Below, piece after piece: positions 8,395 through 16,630 of a stretch of 64,000 nucleotides of DNA (position 1 is the first letter of the stretch; every line of letters starts with the position of its first letter). The notes below the pieces were generated by a model that saw only the letters and a program-made list of their open reading frames with translations, ran no database searches and was not told the DNA's origin. The stretch is from Microbacterium luteolum (GTDB taxonomy: Bacteria > Actinomycetota > Actinomycetes > Actinomycetales > Microbacteriaceae): NCBI RefSeq assembly GCF_039533965.1, contig NZ_BAAAUN010000001.1, positions 2,888,950 through 2,952,949 on the forward strand, read 5' to 3'. A program made the translations under genes and the position numbers.

Positions 8395-9588
8395 ATGACC
8401 ACGACAGCGCCGATCCCGACGACCGCATCCCCTTCTCGAGCAGGGCGGATGCCGTACGGCGGCCTCATCGTCGTGATGATGATGAGCTTCCTGCTGGTGA
8501 CAGCGGAGTTCCTGCCCAACGGTGTGCTCACCGAGATGGCGGAGTCGCTGGGCGTCACCCCGGGGCAGGCCGGGCAGACCGTCACCGTGACCGCCCTGGT
8601 CGGGCTGCTCGTGGCGCCGACGATCGGCCTGATCTTCCCGCGCCTCGACCGTCGCTCGCTGCTCGTGTGGATGGCGCTCGCCGCGGCTGTGTCGAACCTC
8701 ATCGTCGCGATCTCTCCGAACCTCGTGATCGTGCTGCTCGCCCGGTTCCTGCTGGGCGCCGCGATCAGCGCGTTCTGGTCGATGTCGATCACGGTCGCCG
8801 CCCGCATCGCCGGTCCCGAGCGCCTCGGTCGCGCGGTGATGTTCACCGCCGCCGGGACCTCGCTCGCCACCGTCGCCGGCGTGCCGATCGGAGTGATGCT
8901 GAGCGAGCTCATCGACTGGCGCATGGTCTTCGCCCTGGCGGGCGTGGTCACCGGGCTGCTCGCGATCGCGCTCCGAGTGCTCCTGCCGTCGGTGCCGGCG
9001 GCTCAGGCGTCCAGCATCCGTCTCCTGGTCGACACCGTCCGCCGCCCCGGCATCAGCCTCGGCATGATCGGCCACGTGCTGATCGTGCTCGGCCACTTCC
9101 TCGCCTACACCTACGTGCGTCTCGCGCTGGAGCGCATCCCGGATGTCGACGCCTCGACCATCGTCGTGCTGCTCGCCCTGTTCGGCGCGGGTGGCCTGAT
9201 CGGCAACCTCGTGATCGGCTTGATGATCGACCGGTCGTTCGCCTTCTTCGCCGTGTTCGCACCCGTCGTCATCGCGGTGGCGGTCGCCTCGATGATCCTG
9301 CTCTCCGGCACCGTCCTCGGGATCGGGATCGTCGTGTTCGTCTGGGGCCTCTTCTTCGCCTCCTGGCTGATCGTCGTGAACACCTGGGTCGGTCACCGGA
9401 TGCCGGATCGCCTCGAGGCCGGCGGCAGCCTGGTGGTCGTCGGGTTCCAGGGCGCCATCATGATCGCGGCGGGCGTCGGCGGATTCCTGGTCGACACGAT
9501 GAGCATCGAGCTCGTCTACGCCGTCGGAGCGGTGATCCTGCTCGTCGGCGCCGTGCTGTTCGGCGCATCGAACCGCATCAAGTCCTGA
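8395..9588 (+). CDS. DHA1-type MFS transporter
   Basis: A 397-residue 12-helix major facilitator protein. The start GGLIVVMMMSFLLVTAEFLPNGVLTEMAESLGVTPGQAG matches the drug:H+ antiporter-1 group that includes sugar and arabinose efflux proteins (AraJ/YdhP-like). Helix pairs follow regularly up to the C-terminal VILLVGAVLFGASNR. It probably exports a small hydrophobic compound or sugar; substrate not readable. The gene stands alone, divergent from the RIO kinase. The gap 8240-8394 carries only a weak GTGGAA site before the ATG and no promoter I can defend. Confidence 0.82.
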   Translation: MTTTAPIPTTASPSRAGRMPYGGLIVVMMMSFLLVTAEFLPNGVLTEMAESLGVTPGQAGQTVTVTALVGLLVAPTIGLIFPRLDRRSLLVWMALAAAVSNLIVAISPNLVIVLLARFLLGAAISAFWSMSITVAARIAGPERLGRAVMFTAAGTSLATVAGVPIGVMLSELIDWRMVFALAGVVTGLLAIALRVLLPSVPAAQASSIRLLVDTVRRPGISLGMIGHVLIVLGHFLAYTYVRLALERIPDVDASTIVVLLALFGAGGLIGNLVIGLMIDRSFAFFAVFAPVVIAVAVASMILLSGTVLGIGIVVFVWGLFFASWLIVVNTWVGHRMPDRLEAGGSLVVVGFQGAIMIAAGVGGFLVDTMSIELVYAVGAVILLVGAVLFGASNRIKS

Positions 9589-9662
9589 GCGGGATCTCGG
9601 CACACCCGGCCGGCCGCAGTCAGCTGCGCACAGCTTCGGAGTCCACGGCCGACACCCCGCCG

Positions 9663-9704
9663 CTTCGGAGCCCCGCGCGGCGAGTCGTTCGCGGGGCTCC
9701 GAAG
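9663..9704. terminator. Strong hairpin between convergent genes
   Basis: CTTCGGAGCCCCGCG (9663-9677) and its perfect 15-bp complement (9690-9704) flank a 12-nt loop. It lies in the gap between the convergent MFS and AraC genes and is likely a bidirectional, factor-independent-like terminator without a long U tract. A related partial arm, CTTCGGAGTCC, occurs just upstream near 9634. Confidence 0.7.
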
Positions 9705-9718
9705 TTGTGCCCGCTGCC

Positions 9719-9774
9719 GGATCCCGGATCCCGGATGCCGGATGCCGGATGCCGGGCGCCGGATGCCGGATGCC
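9719..9774. repeat. Heptanucleotide tandem repeat (GGATGCC)
   Basis: Eight contiguous 7-bp units, two GGATCCC, five GGATGCC and one GGGCGCC, between the hairpin and the stop of the AraC gene. GGATGCC is also the word that is strikingly common throughout the coding sequence here. The array is likely length-variable by slippage. Confidence 0.8.
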
Positions 9775-9787
9775 GGCCGGCCGGGGG

Positions 9788-10705
9788 CTACGCGGGGACG
9801 GGCGTGCGGTGGGCCATGCGCCAGGACGAGGGGGTCATGCCGGTGCGGCGGCGGAACGCGCGGCTGAACCCCTCGTCCGAGGCGTAGCCCAGCTCCCGGG
9901 AGATCTCGGAGACGGGTCGTCCGGCGTCCAGCATCCGCTTCGCCGCGTCGACGCGCACCTCGGTGACGTAGTCGGCGGGGGAGCGGCCGACGGCGTTGCG
10001 GAAGCGTTCCGCGAAGGTCGAGCGCGACATCGCGCTGACGCCGGCGAGGCGCTCGACGGTCCAGTCGCGGCCCGGCTCCTCGTGGATGGCCTCGACGACG
10101 CGGTCGAGGAAGGGGTCGTTCGACAGCGAGGGCCAGCCCTGCGGCGCGCAGCCGTTCGCCGCCCAGGCGCGGATGAGCGACAGCAGCACGGTGGTCGCCA
10201 TCATCCGGCAGATCAGCGGATCGCCCTGACGGACGGGGCACGTGGTCGGGTCGACGAGGCCCATGTTCTCGGCCAGAGCCGCGGCCGCGGGCTCGAGGGC
10301 GTCGAAGCCCGTGACGGTGATGAACTCGGGCAGGACCGCGCGCAGCTGCGAGGCGGCATCCGCGAGTTCGAGGTCGACGACCATCAGGCTGGCGGCCTCC
10401 TCGGCCTCGAGGGCGAACGGCGATCCGCCCAGCATGAGGAACGCGTCGCCGGCGACGAGCCGATCGCGGTGGCCCTGCGGGTCGATCGTGAGGCGGCGCG
10501 AACCGGGATCGACGTCGAGACGGCATCCGTCTCCGAGTGGCGGATGCCCGTGCACGCTGCCCTCGGCGATGTACACGAGCGTGATCATGTCGTGCGGGAT
10601 CGGCAGCAGCGCCCCCGCGGGAAGCGAGGTGCGCCGGGCCACGCCGACGCGCAGATCGACGGTGCTGAGCACCTGCGAGAGCGCGTCCGCATCCACTGTC
10701 ACCAT
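9788..10705 (-). CDS. AraC-family transcriptional regulator
   Basis: A 305-residue regulator with an N-terminal cupin-like ligand domain (the AraC_binding/cupin_6 type, around VDLRVGVARRTSLPAGALLPIPHD) and a C-terminal double helix-turn-helix. The latter starts at DWTVERLAGVSAMSRSTFAERFRNAVG and ends with the canonical second motif SEISRELGYASDEGFSRAFRRRTGMTP. Relatives often control a neighbouring transporter or oxidoreductase. Here the nearest candidates are the MFS exporter (convergent) and the divergent DUF3817 gene 98 bp away. Start at 10705 is the only ATG upstream of the conserved domain. Inducer unknown. Confidence 0.88.
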   Translation of the reverse strand: MVTVDADALSQVLSTVDLRVGVARRTSLPAGALLPIPHDMITLVYIAEGSVHGHPPLGDGCRLDVDPGSRRLTIDPQGHRDRLVAGDAFLMLGGSPFALEAEEAASLMVVDLELADAASQLRAVLPEFITVTGFDALEPAAAALAENMGLVDPTTCPVRQGDPLICRMMATTVLLSLIRAWAANGCAPQGWPSLSNDPFLDRVVEAIHEEPGRDWTVERLAGVSAMSRSTFAERFRNAVGRSPADYVTEVRVDAAKRMLDAGRPVSEISRELGYASDEGFSRAFRRRTGMTPSSWRMAHRTPVPA

Positions 10706-10803
10706 GCCTTCGGCAACATCGTGCCGCCGCCGGGTATTCCACCGTTCGAATCGAACGGCGCCGCGGCCCGGATACGCTGGGAGGACGCCACCCGAGGAGT
10801 CCC

Positions 10804-11265
10804 GTGTTCCGCACCCCCGACCGCCTGTTCCGAGTTCTCGCGATCGCGGAGGCGATTACCTGGACGATCCTGATCGCCGCGATCATCGCCCGTGCGGTCG
10901 GCGCGCCCGGCGTGGTGGTGACCGTGGGCGGCGGCATCCACGGCTTCGTGTTCCTCGCCTACGCGGCCTCGGCCGTGCTCGTCGCGCTCAACCAGCGCTG
11001 GCACCTCGGCGTCGGCGTGCTGGCGGTCGTCAGCGCGATCGTCCCCTACGCCACGATCCCCACCGAGATCTGGCTGCACCGCACGGGCCGGCTCGACGGC
11101 GCCTGGCGCCTCGATGCGACCGACGATCCCCGGGACCGCCGCTGGTACGACCGGCTGATGCGCTGGTTCCTGCGTCGGCCCCTCGTGCTGGTGCTCCTGC
11201 TCGCGGTCGGCATCGTCGCGCTCTACGTGATCCTGCTGCTGGTCGGTCCTCCCGGCGGCAAGTGA
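10804..11265 (+). CDS. DUF3817 integral membrane protein
   Basis: A 153-residue protein with four predicted membrane segments: EAITWTILIAAIIARAVG, GFVFLAYAASAVLVAL, LGVGVLAVVSAIVPYA and a C-terminal VLVLLLAVGIVALYVILLLVG. The order and the motif GGGIHGFVFLAY fit the DUF3817 family (YdzA-like), small actinobacterial inner-membrane proteins of unknown function. It starts with GTG at 10804, GGAG about 7 nt upstream. It is divergent from the AraC regulator, so it may be its target. Function not known. Confidence 0.75.
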   Translation: MFRTPDRLFRVLAIAEAITWTILIAAIIARAVGAPGVVVTVGGGIHGFVFLAYAASAVLVALNQRWHLGVGVLAVVSAIVPYATIPTEIWLHRTGRLDGAWRLDATDDPRDRRWYDRLMRWFLRRPLVLVLLLAVGIVALYVILLLVGPPGGK

Positions 11266-11286
11266 GGCCTCGCGCTCTCTGGAGGA

Positions 11287-11964
11287 TCAGGGGGTGACGA
11301 CCACCGCGTTGGCCTCGTTGACGAGGTCCATGGTCGCCTCGGCGCCGATGCCGCCCGTGCAGTCCACGATCACGTACAGGCCGACACCGGTCGCCGTGAA
11401 CGCGCGTGCGGCCATGGTCCAGGTGCGGTCGCCCTCCGTGCCGACGACCTGGCGGGTCTCGACGCCGCCGGCGCCGCCGACCAGGTAGCTGAACTCTCCG
11501 GTGGTCGCGACCGGCGTGATGTCGGCGGTCGGCGTCTGCAGCAGAACCCCGAGGATCGCGTCGGACGAGGCGCTGTCGTCACCGTCGACCACCGCCACGT
11601 CGGAGGTCCGGCCCTGCCAGAACTGCGCGGTGCAGGTGTCGTCGAGCGTGCCGTACGTCCAGCCCCCGTTGCCGTCGTCGGGCGTCACCGACTTCCAGTC
11701 GTCGTCGGCCAGGAACCCGTCGCCCCATTCGATGTACGCGCTGCTCGAGAGCTCCTGGCCCTCGTCGAACGTCAGGGTCGATCCGCCCGCCGGCTCCTCG
11801 GCGGGCTCGTCGGTCGCTTCCGGCCCGCTGGACGGCGTGCTCTCGGACGGTCCGCCGGTCGGGATCTGCGCGAAGAGGCATCCGCTGAGCGGGAGCACCG
11901 CCGTCACGACGACTGCCGCGGCGGCGAGACGGAGCAACGGGGAGATCTGCGAGGTGCGCGTCAT
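11287..11964 (-). CDS. Exported lipoprotein, paralogue of 28510-29178
   Basis: A 225-residue lipoprotein of unknown function. The ATG at 11964 gives MTRTSQISPLLRLAAAAVVVT with lipobox LSGC near residue 29, then a Pro/Ser/Glu/Thr-rich linker. The mature domain starts around EWGDGFLADDDWKSV and includes TCTAQFWQGR and TWTMAARAFTATGVGLYVIVDC. The second lipoprotein in this window (28510-29178) has the same order: GWGDGLIEDEEWEAL, ACTASFRGG, GYFMAARAFVKADYSVWVIVTC. They are clearly paralogues, about the same length. Both look like small secreted actinobacterial proteins often labelled hypothetical. No functional motif seen. Confidence 0.75.
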   Translation of the reverse strand: MTRTSQISPLLRLAAAAVVVTAVLPLSGCLFAQIPTGGPSESTPSSGPEATDEPAEEPAGGSTLTFDEGQELSSSAYIEWGDGFLADDDWKSVTPDDGNGGWTYGTLDDTCTAQFWQGRTSDVAVVDGDDSASSDAILGVLLQTPTADITPVATTGEFSYLVGGAGGVETRQVVGTEGDRTWTMAARAFTATGVGLYVIVDCTGGIGAEATMDLVNEANAVVVTP

Positions 11965-12020
11965 GGCGGTCAGCCTAGCCCCGCGCCCGGCCGCGGAGGA
12001 TGGGCAGCCCTGCTCAGCGC

Positions 12021-12965
12021 TCAGTGCGCGGTCGCGACGCCGATCGTGTCGTGCACGATGACCGCCGCCACACGGGCTCCGGCTCCGGCCGCGACGATGA
12101 GCTGCTGCGGTCCGGGGGTCGCCGCGTCGCCCGCCGCGTAGAGACCCGGCACGTCGGTGCGTCCGGAGCGATCGGTGACTAGGTGCCCCGCGTCGTCGAG
12201 AGTCGGCGCGATCCCGTCGAGGAACGACAGCTCGGTCTCCCACTCCGGGCGCACGAATCCGCCGTCCACGGCGATCGTCGCCCCGTCGGCCAGGCGGATC
12301 GCCTCGAGCCGTCCGCGGTCGCCGACGAGTTCGACGATCGGATGCCGCAGCACGGTGATGCCGGCGACGGCGAGCTCTGCCTCCTCGGCTGCGGTCACGA
12401 CATCGGCGCCGTTCGTGAAGACCGTGAGCGTCTCGGTCCACCGGCCGATCAGGCGCGCACGGGAGGCGAGGTCGGCGGACTCCCCGATGAGCGCGAGGCG
12501 TCGGCCCTGCAGCTCCCACGCATCGCACGCGGCGCAGCTGAACAGGCTCATGCCGTAGAAGCCGCGCAGGTTCGGCACGTCGGGAAGCGTCTCGCGGAGT
12601 CCGGTCGCCAGCAGCACCGAACGTGCCGAGACCGTCGTCTCGGGCTCCCGACGCCCGACCTCGGCGTCGAAGCGCGCACCGTCGGCTCCGGCATCCGTCG
12701 ACCGGAGAGCGGCGACGCGCACGCGCGAGCGGATCTCGACGTTCGGGTAGGCGGCGAGCTCCTCGCGGGCGATGCGACGCAGCTCATGCGGCGGCACGCC
12801 GTCGCGGGTGAGGAAGCCGTGCGAGCTCAGCGTCGCGGCGTTCCGCGGACGATCGGCGTCGACGACGAGCACGCGCACGAGGGAGCGGCCGAGGTTCAGC
12901 GCGGCCGAGAGGCCGGCGGGACCGCCGCCGACGATGAGCACGTCGTACGGAGCCCTCTCATTCAT
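12021..12965 (-). CDS. Thioredoxin-reductase-like FAD/NAD(P) oxidoreductase
   Basis: A 314-residue flavoprotein of the thioredoxin reductase fold: FAD-binding [21 protein letters not shown] at the N terminus, a redox pair in [10 protein letters not shown] (C-A-A-C, where thioredoxin reductases have C-A-T-C), and a C-terminal FAD segment [17 protein letters not shown]. The NAD(P) loop [16 protein letters not shown] lacks a perfect GxGxxG. The ATG at 12965 overlaps the ferredoxin gene stop, so it is the last gene of the sulfur operon. It may recycle a thioredoxin-like partner needed by APS reductase, although related stand-alone proteins have other or unknown roles. Confidence 0.78.
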   Translation of the reverse strand: MNERAPYDVLIVGGGPAGLSAALNLGRSLVRVLVVDADRPRNAATLSSHGFLTRDGVPPHELRRIAREELAAYPNVEIRSRVRVAALRSTDAGADGARFDAEVGRREPETTVSARSVLLATGLRETLPDVPNLRGFYGMSLFSCAACDAWELQGRRLALIGESADLASRARLIGRWTETLTVFTNGADVVTAAEEAELAVAGITVLRHPIVELVGDRGRLEAIRLADGATIAVDGGFVRPEWETELSFLDGIAPTLDDAGHLVTDRSGRTDVPGLYAAGDAATPGPQQLIVAAGAGARVAAVIVHDTIGVATAH

Positions 12966-13287
12966 GCGCACCCTCCTGCGGGGGAAGGGCGGCGACCACC
13001 GGATGGTCGAACGCGTAGACGCCGACCTTGGCGGCGCCGCCGGGCGATCCGATCTCCGAGAAGAAGTCGACATTCGCCCTGTAGTAATCCTGCCACTCAT
13101 CCGGCAGGTCGTCTTCGTAGTAGATCGCCTCGACGGGGCACACGGGTTCGCAGGCGCCGCAGTCGACGCACTCGTCCGGGTGGATGTACAGCGAGCGCTC
13201 GCCCTCGTAGATGCAGTCCACCGGGCACTCGTCGATGCAGGCCCGGTCCTTCACATCCACGCAGGGCAGTGCGATGACGTAGGTCAT
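12958..13287 (-). CDS. fdxA: 7Fe ferredoxin
   Basis: A 109-residue bacterial ferredoxin with the actinobacterial 7Fe pattern. The N terminus reads [21 protein letters not shown], giving the 3Fe-4S cysteines, and [17 protein letters not shown] supplies the 4Fe-4S cluster. The C-terminal extension ([13 protein letters not shown]) is standard for FdxA. It directly follows the ferredoxin-NADP reductase gene with a 4-bp ATGA overlap. In this operon it most likely carries electrons from that reductase to sulfite reductase. Confidence 0.92.
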   Translation of the reverse strand: MTYVIALPCVDVKDRACIDECPVDCIYEGERSLYIHPDECVDCGACEPVCPVEAIYYEDDLPDEWQDYYRANVDFFSEIGSPGGAAKVGVYAFDHPVVAALPPQEGAHE

Positions 13288-14714
13288 CGGACGAGCGCGC
13301 CGTCGCGCGACACCGCCTGCGACGACACCGCGACCTGCTCCTCGCGCGGCACGACCTTGACCCGCTCACGGGCGTGGGTGTGCGTCTCGCCGAGGTGGCG
13401 CTCATGCGCGTCGAGGGCGAGCCAGCCGTCCCACGTCGTGTACGCCGTCTCGCGGGCGTCGAGCAGGTCGAGCACGTCCTCGCCCTTCGACGGGCTCAGG
13501 GACCCAGGGCCGTCGGTCAGCAGGCCGGCCTCGGCGTCCGCGATCAGGTTCGTGATCGTCTCGAGCGCGTCGGACTTCGTGTGCCCGATCAGGCCGACGG
13601 GTCCGCGCTTGATCCAGCCGGTCGCGTACAGACCCGTCTCGCCGTCGACGCGGCCGCCGGCGTTCGGCACGACGCCGCGCGCCTCGTCGAACGGGGCGTC
13701 GACCACACGGGTGCCGTAGTAGCCCACCGCGCGGTAGACGGCCTGCACGGCGTAGTCGCGGAACTCGCCCGTGCCGGTCAGTCGCGGCGCGGCATCCGCT
13801 TCGCCGGTCACGAGACGCGTGCGCTCGAAGCGGATGCCCTCGACCTCCCCGTCGCCGGTGATCTCCACCGGCGCGTGCCAGAAGTGCAGATGCAGCCGAC
13901 GGGATGCCGTGCCGGCGGGGCGCTCGCGCCAGCCGTTCAGCGTGCGGAGCATCACCTTGAGCTGGTTGTTCGGGGCGGAGGCCGGATCGACGCCCTCGAA
14001 GTCCTCGTCGTACAGGACGATGTCGACGTCGCGCACCTCGCCGAGCTCGCGGAGCTCGATCGGTGTGAACTTGATGTCGGCGGGGCCGCGGCGGCCGAAC
14101 ACGTGCACGTCGGTCACGGCTGACGACTCGAGGCCGTCGAGCACGTTGTCCGGCACCTCGGTCGTGCGCAGGTCGACGGCGTGCTTGGCCAGCACGCGCG
14201 CGACGTCGAGGGCCACGTTGCCGTTGCCGATCACGGCGACCGACGAGGCGTCGAGAGGCCAGGTGCGGGCGACGTCGGGGTGGCCGTCGAACCAGGCCAC
14301 GAAGTCGGCGGCGCCGTACGAGCCGGGCAGCTCGACGCCGGGGATGTCGAGCACGGCGTCGCGGATCGCGCCGGTCGCGAGGATCACCGCGTGGTAGCGC
14401 TCGCGCAGCTCGTCGAGCGCGATGTCGCGCCCGACCTCGACGTTGCCGATGAAGCGGATCGTGCGGCGAGACGAGGAGGTCGACGCGTCGAGCATCTCGT
14501 GCAGCGAGTTCACGATGCCCTTGATGCGGGGGTGGTCCGGTGCGACGCCGTAGCGGATCAGCCCGTACGGCGCAGGGAGCGACTCGAACAGATCGATCTC
14601 GACATCGGCGTCCGGGCGCGCGGCCACTGCGGTGGCGAGGAGGTTGCCGGCGTAGATGCCGGCCGGACCGGCGCCGACGATCGCGACGCGCAGGGCAGGA
14701 GGGAAGGAGGTCAT
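13284..14714 (-). CDS. fprA: Ferredoxin-NADP+ reductase, FprA/adrenodoxin-reductase type
   Basis: A 476-residue flavoenzyme. FAD binding: [18 protein letters not shown]; then [20 protein letters not shown], diagnostic for the adrenodoxin reductase/FprA family. The NADP loop is [16 protein letters not shown], and the C-terminal signature is [16 protein letters not shown]. It passes electrons from NADPH to ferredoxin. In corynebacteria a homologue (Fpr2) sits in the sulfate assimilation cluster, as here. One dispersed repeat (13482-13507) lies in the coding region and encodes [12 protein letters not shown] between the conserved core and the C-terminal helix. It is in frame, so the gene is intact. 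Confidence 0.9.
   Translation of the reverse strand: MTSFPPALRVAIVGAGPAGIYAGNLLATAVAARPDADVEIDLFESLPAPYGLIRYGVAPDHPRIKGIVNSLHEMLDASTSSSRRTIRFIGNVEVGRDIALDELRERYHAVILATGAIRDAVLDIPGVELPGSYGAADFVAWFDGHPDVARTWPLDASSVAVIGNGNVALDVARVLAKHAVDLRTTEVPDNVLDGLESSAVTDVHVFGRRGPADIKFTPIELRELGEVRDVDIVLYDEDFEGVDPASAPNNQLKVMLRTLNGWRERPAGTASRRLHLHFWHAPVEITGDGEVEGIRFERTRLVTGEADAAPRLTGTGEFRDYAVQAVYRAVGYYGTRVVDAPFDEARGVVPNAGGRVDGETGLYATGWIKRGPVGLIGHTKSDALETITNLIADAEAGLLTDGPGSLSPSKGEDVLDLLDARETAYTTWDGWLALDAHERHLGETHTHARERVKVVPREEQVAVSSQAVSRDGALVR
13482..13507 (-). repeat. In-frame dispersed repeat in fprA
   Basis: Copy of the CCCTTCGAC..GCTCAGGGACCC element (plus-strand orientation). Read on the coding strand it gives GSLSPSKG. 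Confidence 0.8.
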
Positions 14715-14735
14715 GACAGCCTTTCGGGGGCGCGT

Positions 14736-15716
14736 TCAGCGCGAGCGAGAGAACAGGGAGGAGAGGGGAGAACGACGAGCGGATGCCGGTTCGAGCGCGT
14801 CGATCGCCTGGACGAGGCCCGTGTCGACGGCGAGACCCGCGTCGAGAGCATCGGCCCAGTGCGGCTTGGGCGTCACGGGGACGATGGGCTCATGGCCTGG
14901 GTCGCTGAGCTCATGGCCTGGGTCGCTGAGCTTGTCGAAGCGTCGGGTGAAAGTGCGGCCCTTCGACGAGCTCAGGGACCCAGCGGCGTGCGGGCTCAGG
15001 GCCACCACGTCACCGACAACGACGACCGCCGGCGACCGCACCTGGCGGCTCGCGGCGAGGTGCGCGATCGTGCCGAGAGTACCGATGGTGACGCGCTCGC
15101 CCTCGCCGTAGCCGTCTTCGATGATCGCGACAGGGCAGTCGACCCCGCGGGCGCCGCTGCTCAGCACGTGCGCGGAGTGCCCCAGCGTGTTCACGCCCAT
15201 CAGCAGCACGACCGTGTGGTCGCCCCTGGACAGGCTCAGGACCCCACCGGGCTCGATCTGGTCGTGGCCGCTGAGCACGGTGAAGGATGCCGCGACGCCG
15301 CGATGGGTCAGCGGGATGCCGGCGACGGCAGGAACCGACACGGCGCTCGTGATGCCGGGGACGACCTCGACCGGGATGCCGGCCTCCTCGCAGTGCTGCT
15401 GCTCCTCGCGTCCGCGTCCGTAGACGAAGGGGTCGCCGCCCTTCAGCCGCACGACGCGGCGCCCCGCCAGGGCGTGCTGGACGAGAAGGTCGTTGATGCC
15501 GTCCTGCGGCACCGGATGGTGACCGGGCAGCTTGCCCACATCGATGACCTCGGCGGCGAGGTGCACGCCGTCCGCGGCGAGCTGCTCGAGCACCGCGCGG
15601 GCGCCGAGGCGGTCGGCGACGATCACGTCGGCCTCCTGCAGTGCGCGGAGGCCGCGGAGGGTGAGCAGGCCGGCGTCGCCGGGTCCCGCTCCCACGAGGG
15701 TGACTGTTCCGGTCAT
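14736..15716 (-). CDS. cobA: Uroporphyrinogen-III C-methyltransferase
   Basis: A 326-residue protein whose first 240 residues are a classic SAM-dependent tetrapyrrole methyltransferase: VTLVGAGPGDAGLLTLRG, VRLKGGDPFVYGRGREE, VPGITSAVSVPAVAGIPLTHRG and TVVLLMGV. It makes precorrin-2, the precursor of the siroheme that sulfite reductase in this operon needs. The remaining C-terminal part is unusual: it is built from dispersed repeats (SLSSSKGR, then RRFDKLSDPGHELSDPGHE) before a short tail ending SLFSRSR. No precorrin-2 dehydrogenase or chelatase domain is fused, unlike CysG. The start at 15716 overlaps the permease stop (ATGA). Confidence 0.9.
   Translation of the reverse strand: MTGTVTLVGAGPGDAGLLTLRGLRALQEADVIVADRLGARAVLEQLAADGVHLAAEVIDVGKLPGHHPVPQDGINDLLVQHALAGRRVVRLKGGDPFVYGRGREEQQHCEEAGIPVEVVPGITSAVSVPAVAGIPLTHRGVAASFTVLSGHDQIEPGGVLSLSRGDHTVVLLMGVNTLGHSAHVLSSGARGVDCPVAIIEDGYGEGERVTIGTLGTIAHLAASRQVRSPAVVVVGDVVALSPHAAGSLSSSKGRTFTRRFDKLSDPGHELSDPGHEPIVPVTPKPHWADALDAGLAVDTGLVQAIDALEPASARRSPLSSLFSRSR
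14888..14983. repeat. Inverted pair of dispersed repeats with 21-bp tandem expansion
   Basis: At 14888-14908 and 14909-14929 a 21-bp unit is repeated exactly; it encodes LSDPGHE twice. It runs into one repeat copy in the orientation CTGAGCTTGTCGAAG (ending about 14942). After a 15-bp spacer a second copy follows in the opposite orientation (14958-14983, GCCCTTCGACGAGCTCAGGG). The pair can fold into a long hairpin and lies wholly within the 3' part of cobA, in frame. A third, degenerate copy may be at 15222-15249 (peptide VLSLSRG). Confidence 0.8.
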
Positions 15717-16630
15717 CGGTCGCCTCCCAGCGCGAGGCCGCGGCTCTGCAGCATCCGTCGTTCCAACGGCCCGAAGATCGCGAGCTCGATGAGGATGCCG
15801 ATCGCGAGGATCAGCAGGATGGTGCCGAGCACGCCGGCGAGATCGGCGAGTTCGCGCGACTGCTGCAGCATCGAGCCGAGCCCGAAGCCGATCGAACCGC
15901 CCACGGCGATGATCTCCGCGGCCATGAGTGAGCGCCACGAGAACGCCCATCCCTGCTTGAGTCCGGCGACGTAGCCGGGGAGCGCGGCGGGAAGGATGAC
16001 GGCCGTGGCGAGCTGCCACCGGCTCGCTCCGAGCACCGTCCCGACGCGGCGCAGCTGCGGCGGCACCTGGTCGATGCCGGAGAGCAGTCCGTTCACGATC
16101 GAGGGGATCGCGCCCATGAGGATCACGAAGTACACCGTCGCGTCGGAGAGGCCGAACCAGATGATCGCGGCGGGCACCCAGGCCACGGAGGGCAGCACGG
16201 TGAGGCCGGAGATGAGGGGACCGGCGGCACGGCGTAGCGGCTTCCACTCGGCCAGGAGCAGACCGAGCGGGGTGCCGACGGCGATCGCGATGAGGAAGCC
16301 GATGACCCCGCGCTCGAGGCTGGTCAGCACGGCCTCCTGCAGGCGGCCGGTCTCCCAGGCCTCGCCGAGCGCTCCGGCCACCTGCAGCGGACCGGGAGCG
16401 ATGTCGGGCCGCGGGTCGGCGATGACGACGTAGGCCTGCCAGGCGGCGAGCAGCGCCAGCAGCAGAACGATGGGCGGCAGCACCTTCGACAGCGCCGTGC
16501 GCCATCGGGGGCGGAGGTCGCCCTGCGCGCTCTGCAGGCGGTCGAGGCCCGCGGAGAGCGTACGGAGCTCGTCGTCCTTGGTCTCGCTGCGCTCGCTCGA
16601 AAGTCGAGGGGCGGTGGTGTCACGCGGCAT
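15713..16630 (-). CDS. ABC transporter permease, SsuC/TauC type
   Basis: A 305-residue inner-membrane permease of the nitrate/sulfonate/taurine group. After a hydrophilic N terminus come about six membrane segments, starting VLPPIVLLLALLAAWQAYVVI. The cytoplasmic coupling loop near LRRVGTVLGASRWQLATAVILPAALPG fits the EAA-loop pattern of this family. Its ATPase and binding protein are encoded immediately upstream, overlapping by 11 bp, so the three form one importer. Placement between cysN and cobA suggests it imports sulfate or an organosulfonate for assimilation. The N terminus RLSSERSETKDDEL resembles a different repeat-derived peptide. Confidence 0.85.
   Translation of the reverse strand: MPRDTTAPRLSSERSETKDDELRTLSAGLDRLQSAQGDLRPRWRTALSKVLPPIVLLLALLAAWQAYVVIADPRPDIAPGPLQVAGALGEAWETGRLQEAVLTSLERGVIGFLIAIAVGTPLGLLLAEWKPLRRAAGPLISGLTVLPSVAWVPAAIIWFGLSDATVYFVILMGAIPSIVNGLLSGIDQVPPQLRRVGTVLGASRWQLATAVILPAALPGYVAGLKQGWAFSWRSLMAAEIIAVGGSIGFGLGSMLQQSRELADLAGVLGTILLILAIGILIELAIFGPLERRMLQSRGLALGGDR

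Noticed and set aside
15222..15249. Further copy of the dispersed repeat in cobA
   Set aside because: GCCCCTGGACAGGCTCAGGA is similar but the peptide VLSLSRG may be native methyltransferase sequence; kept only as a possible degenerate copy.
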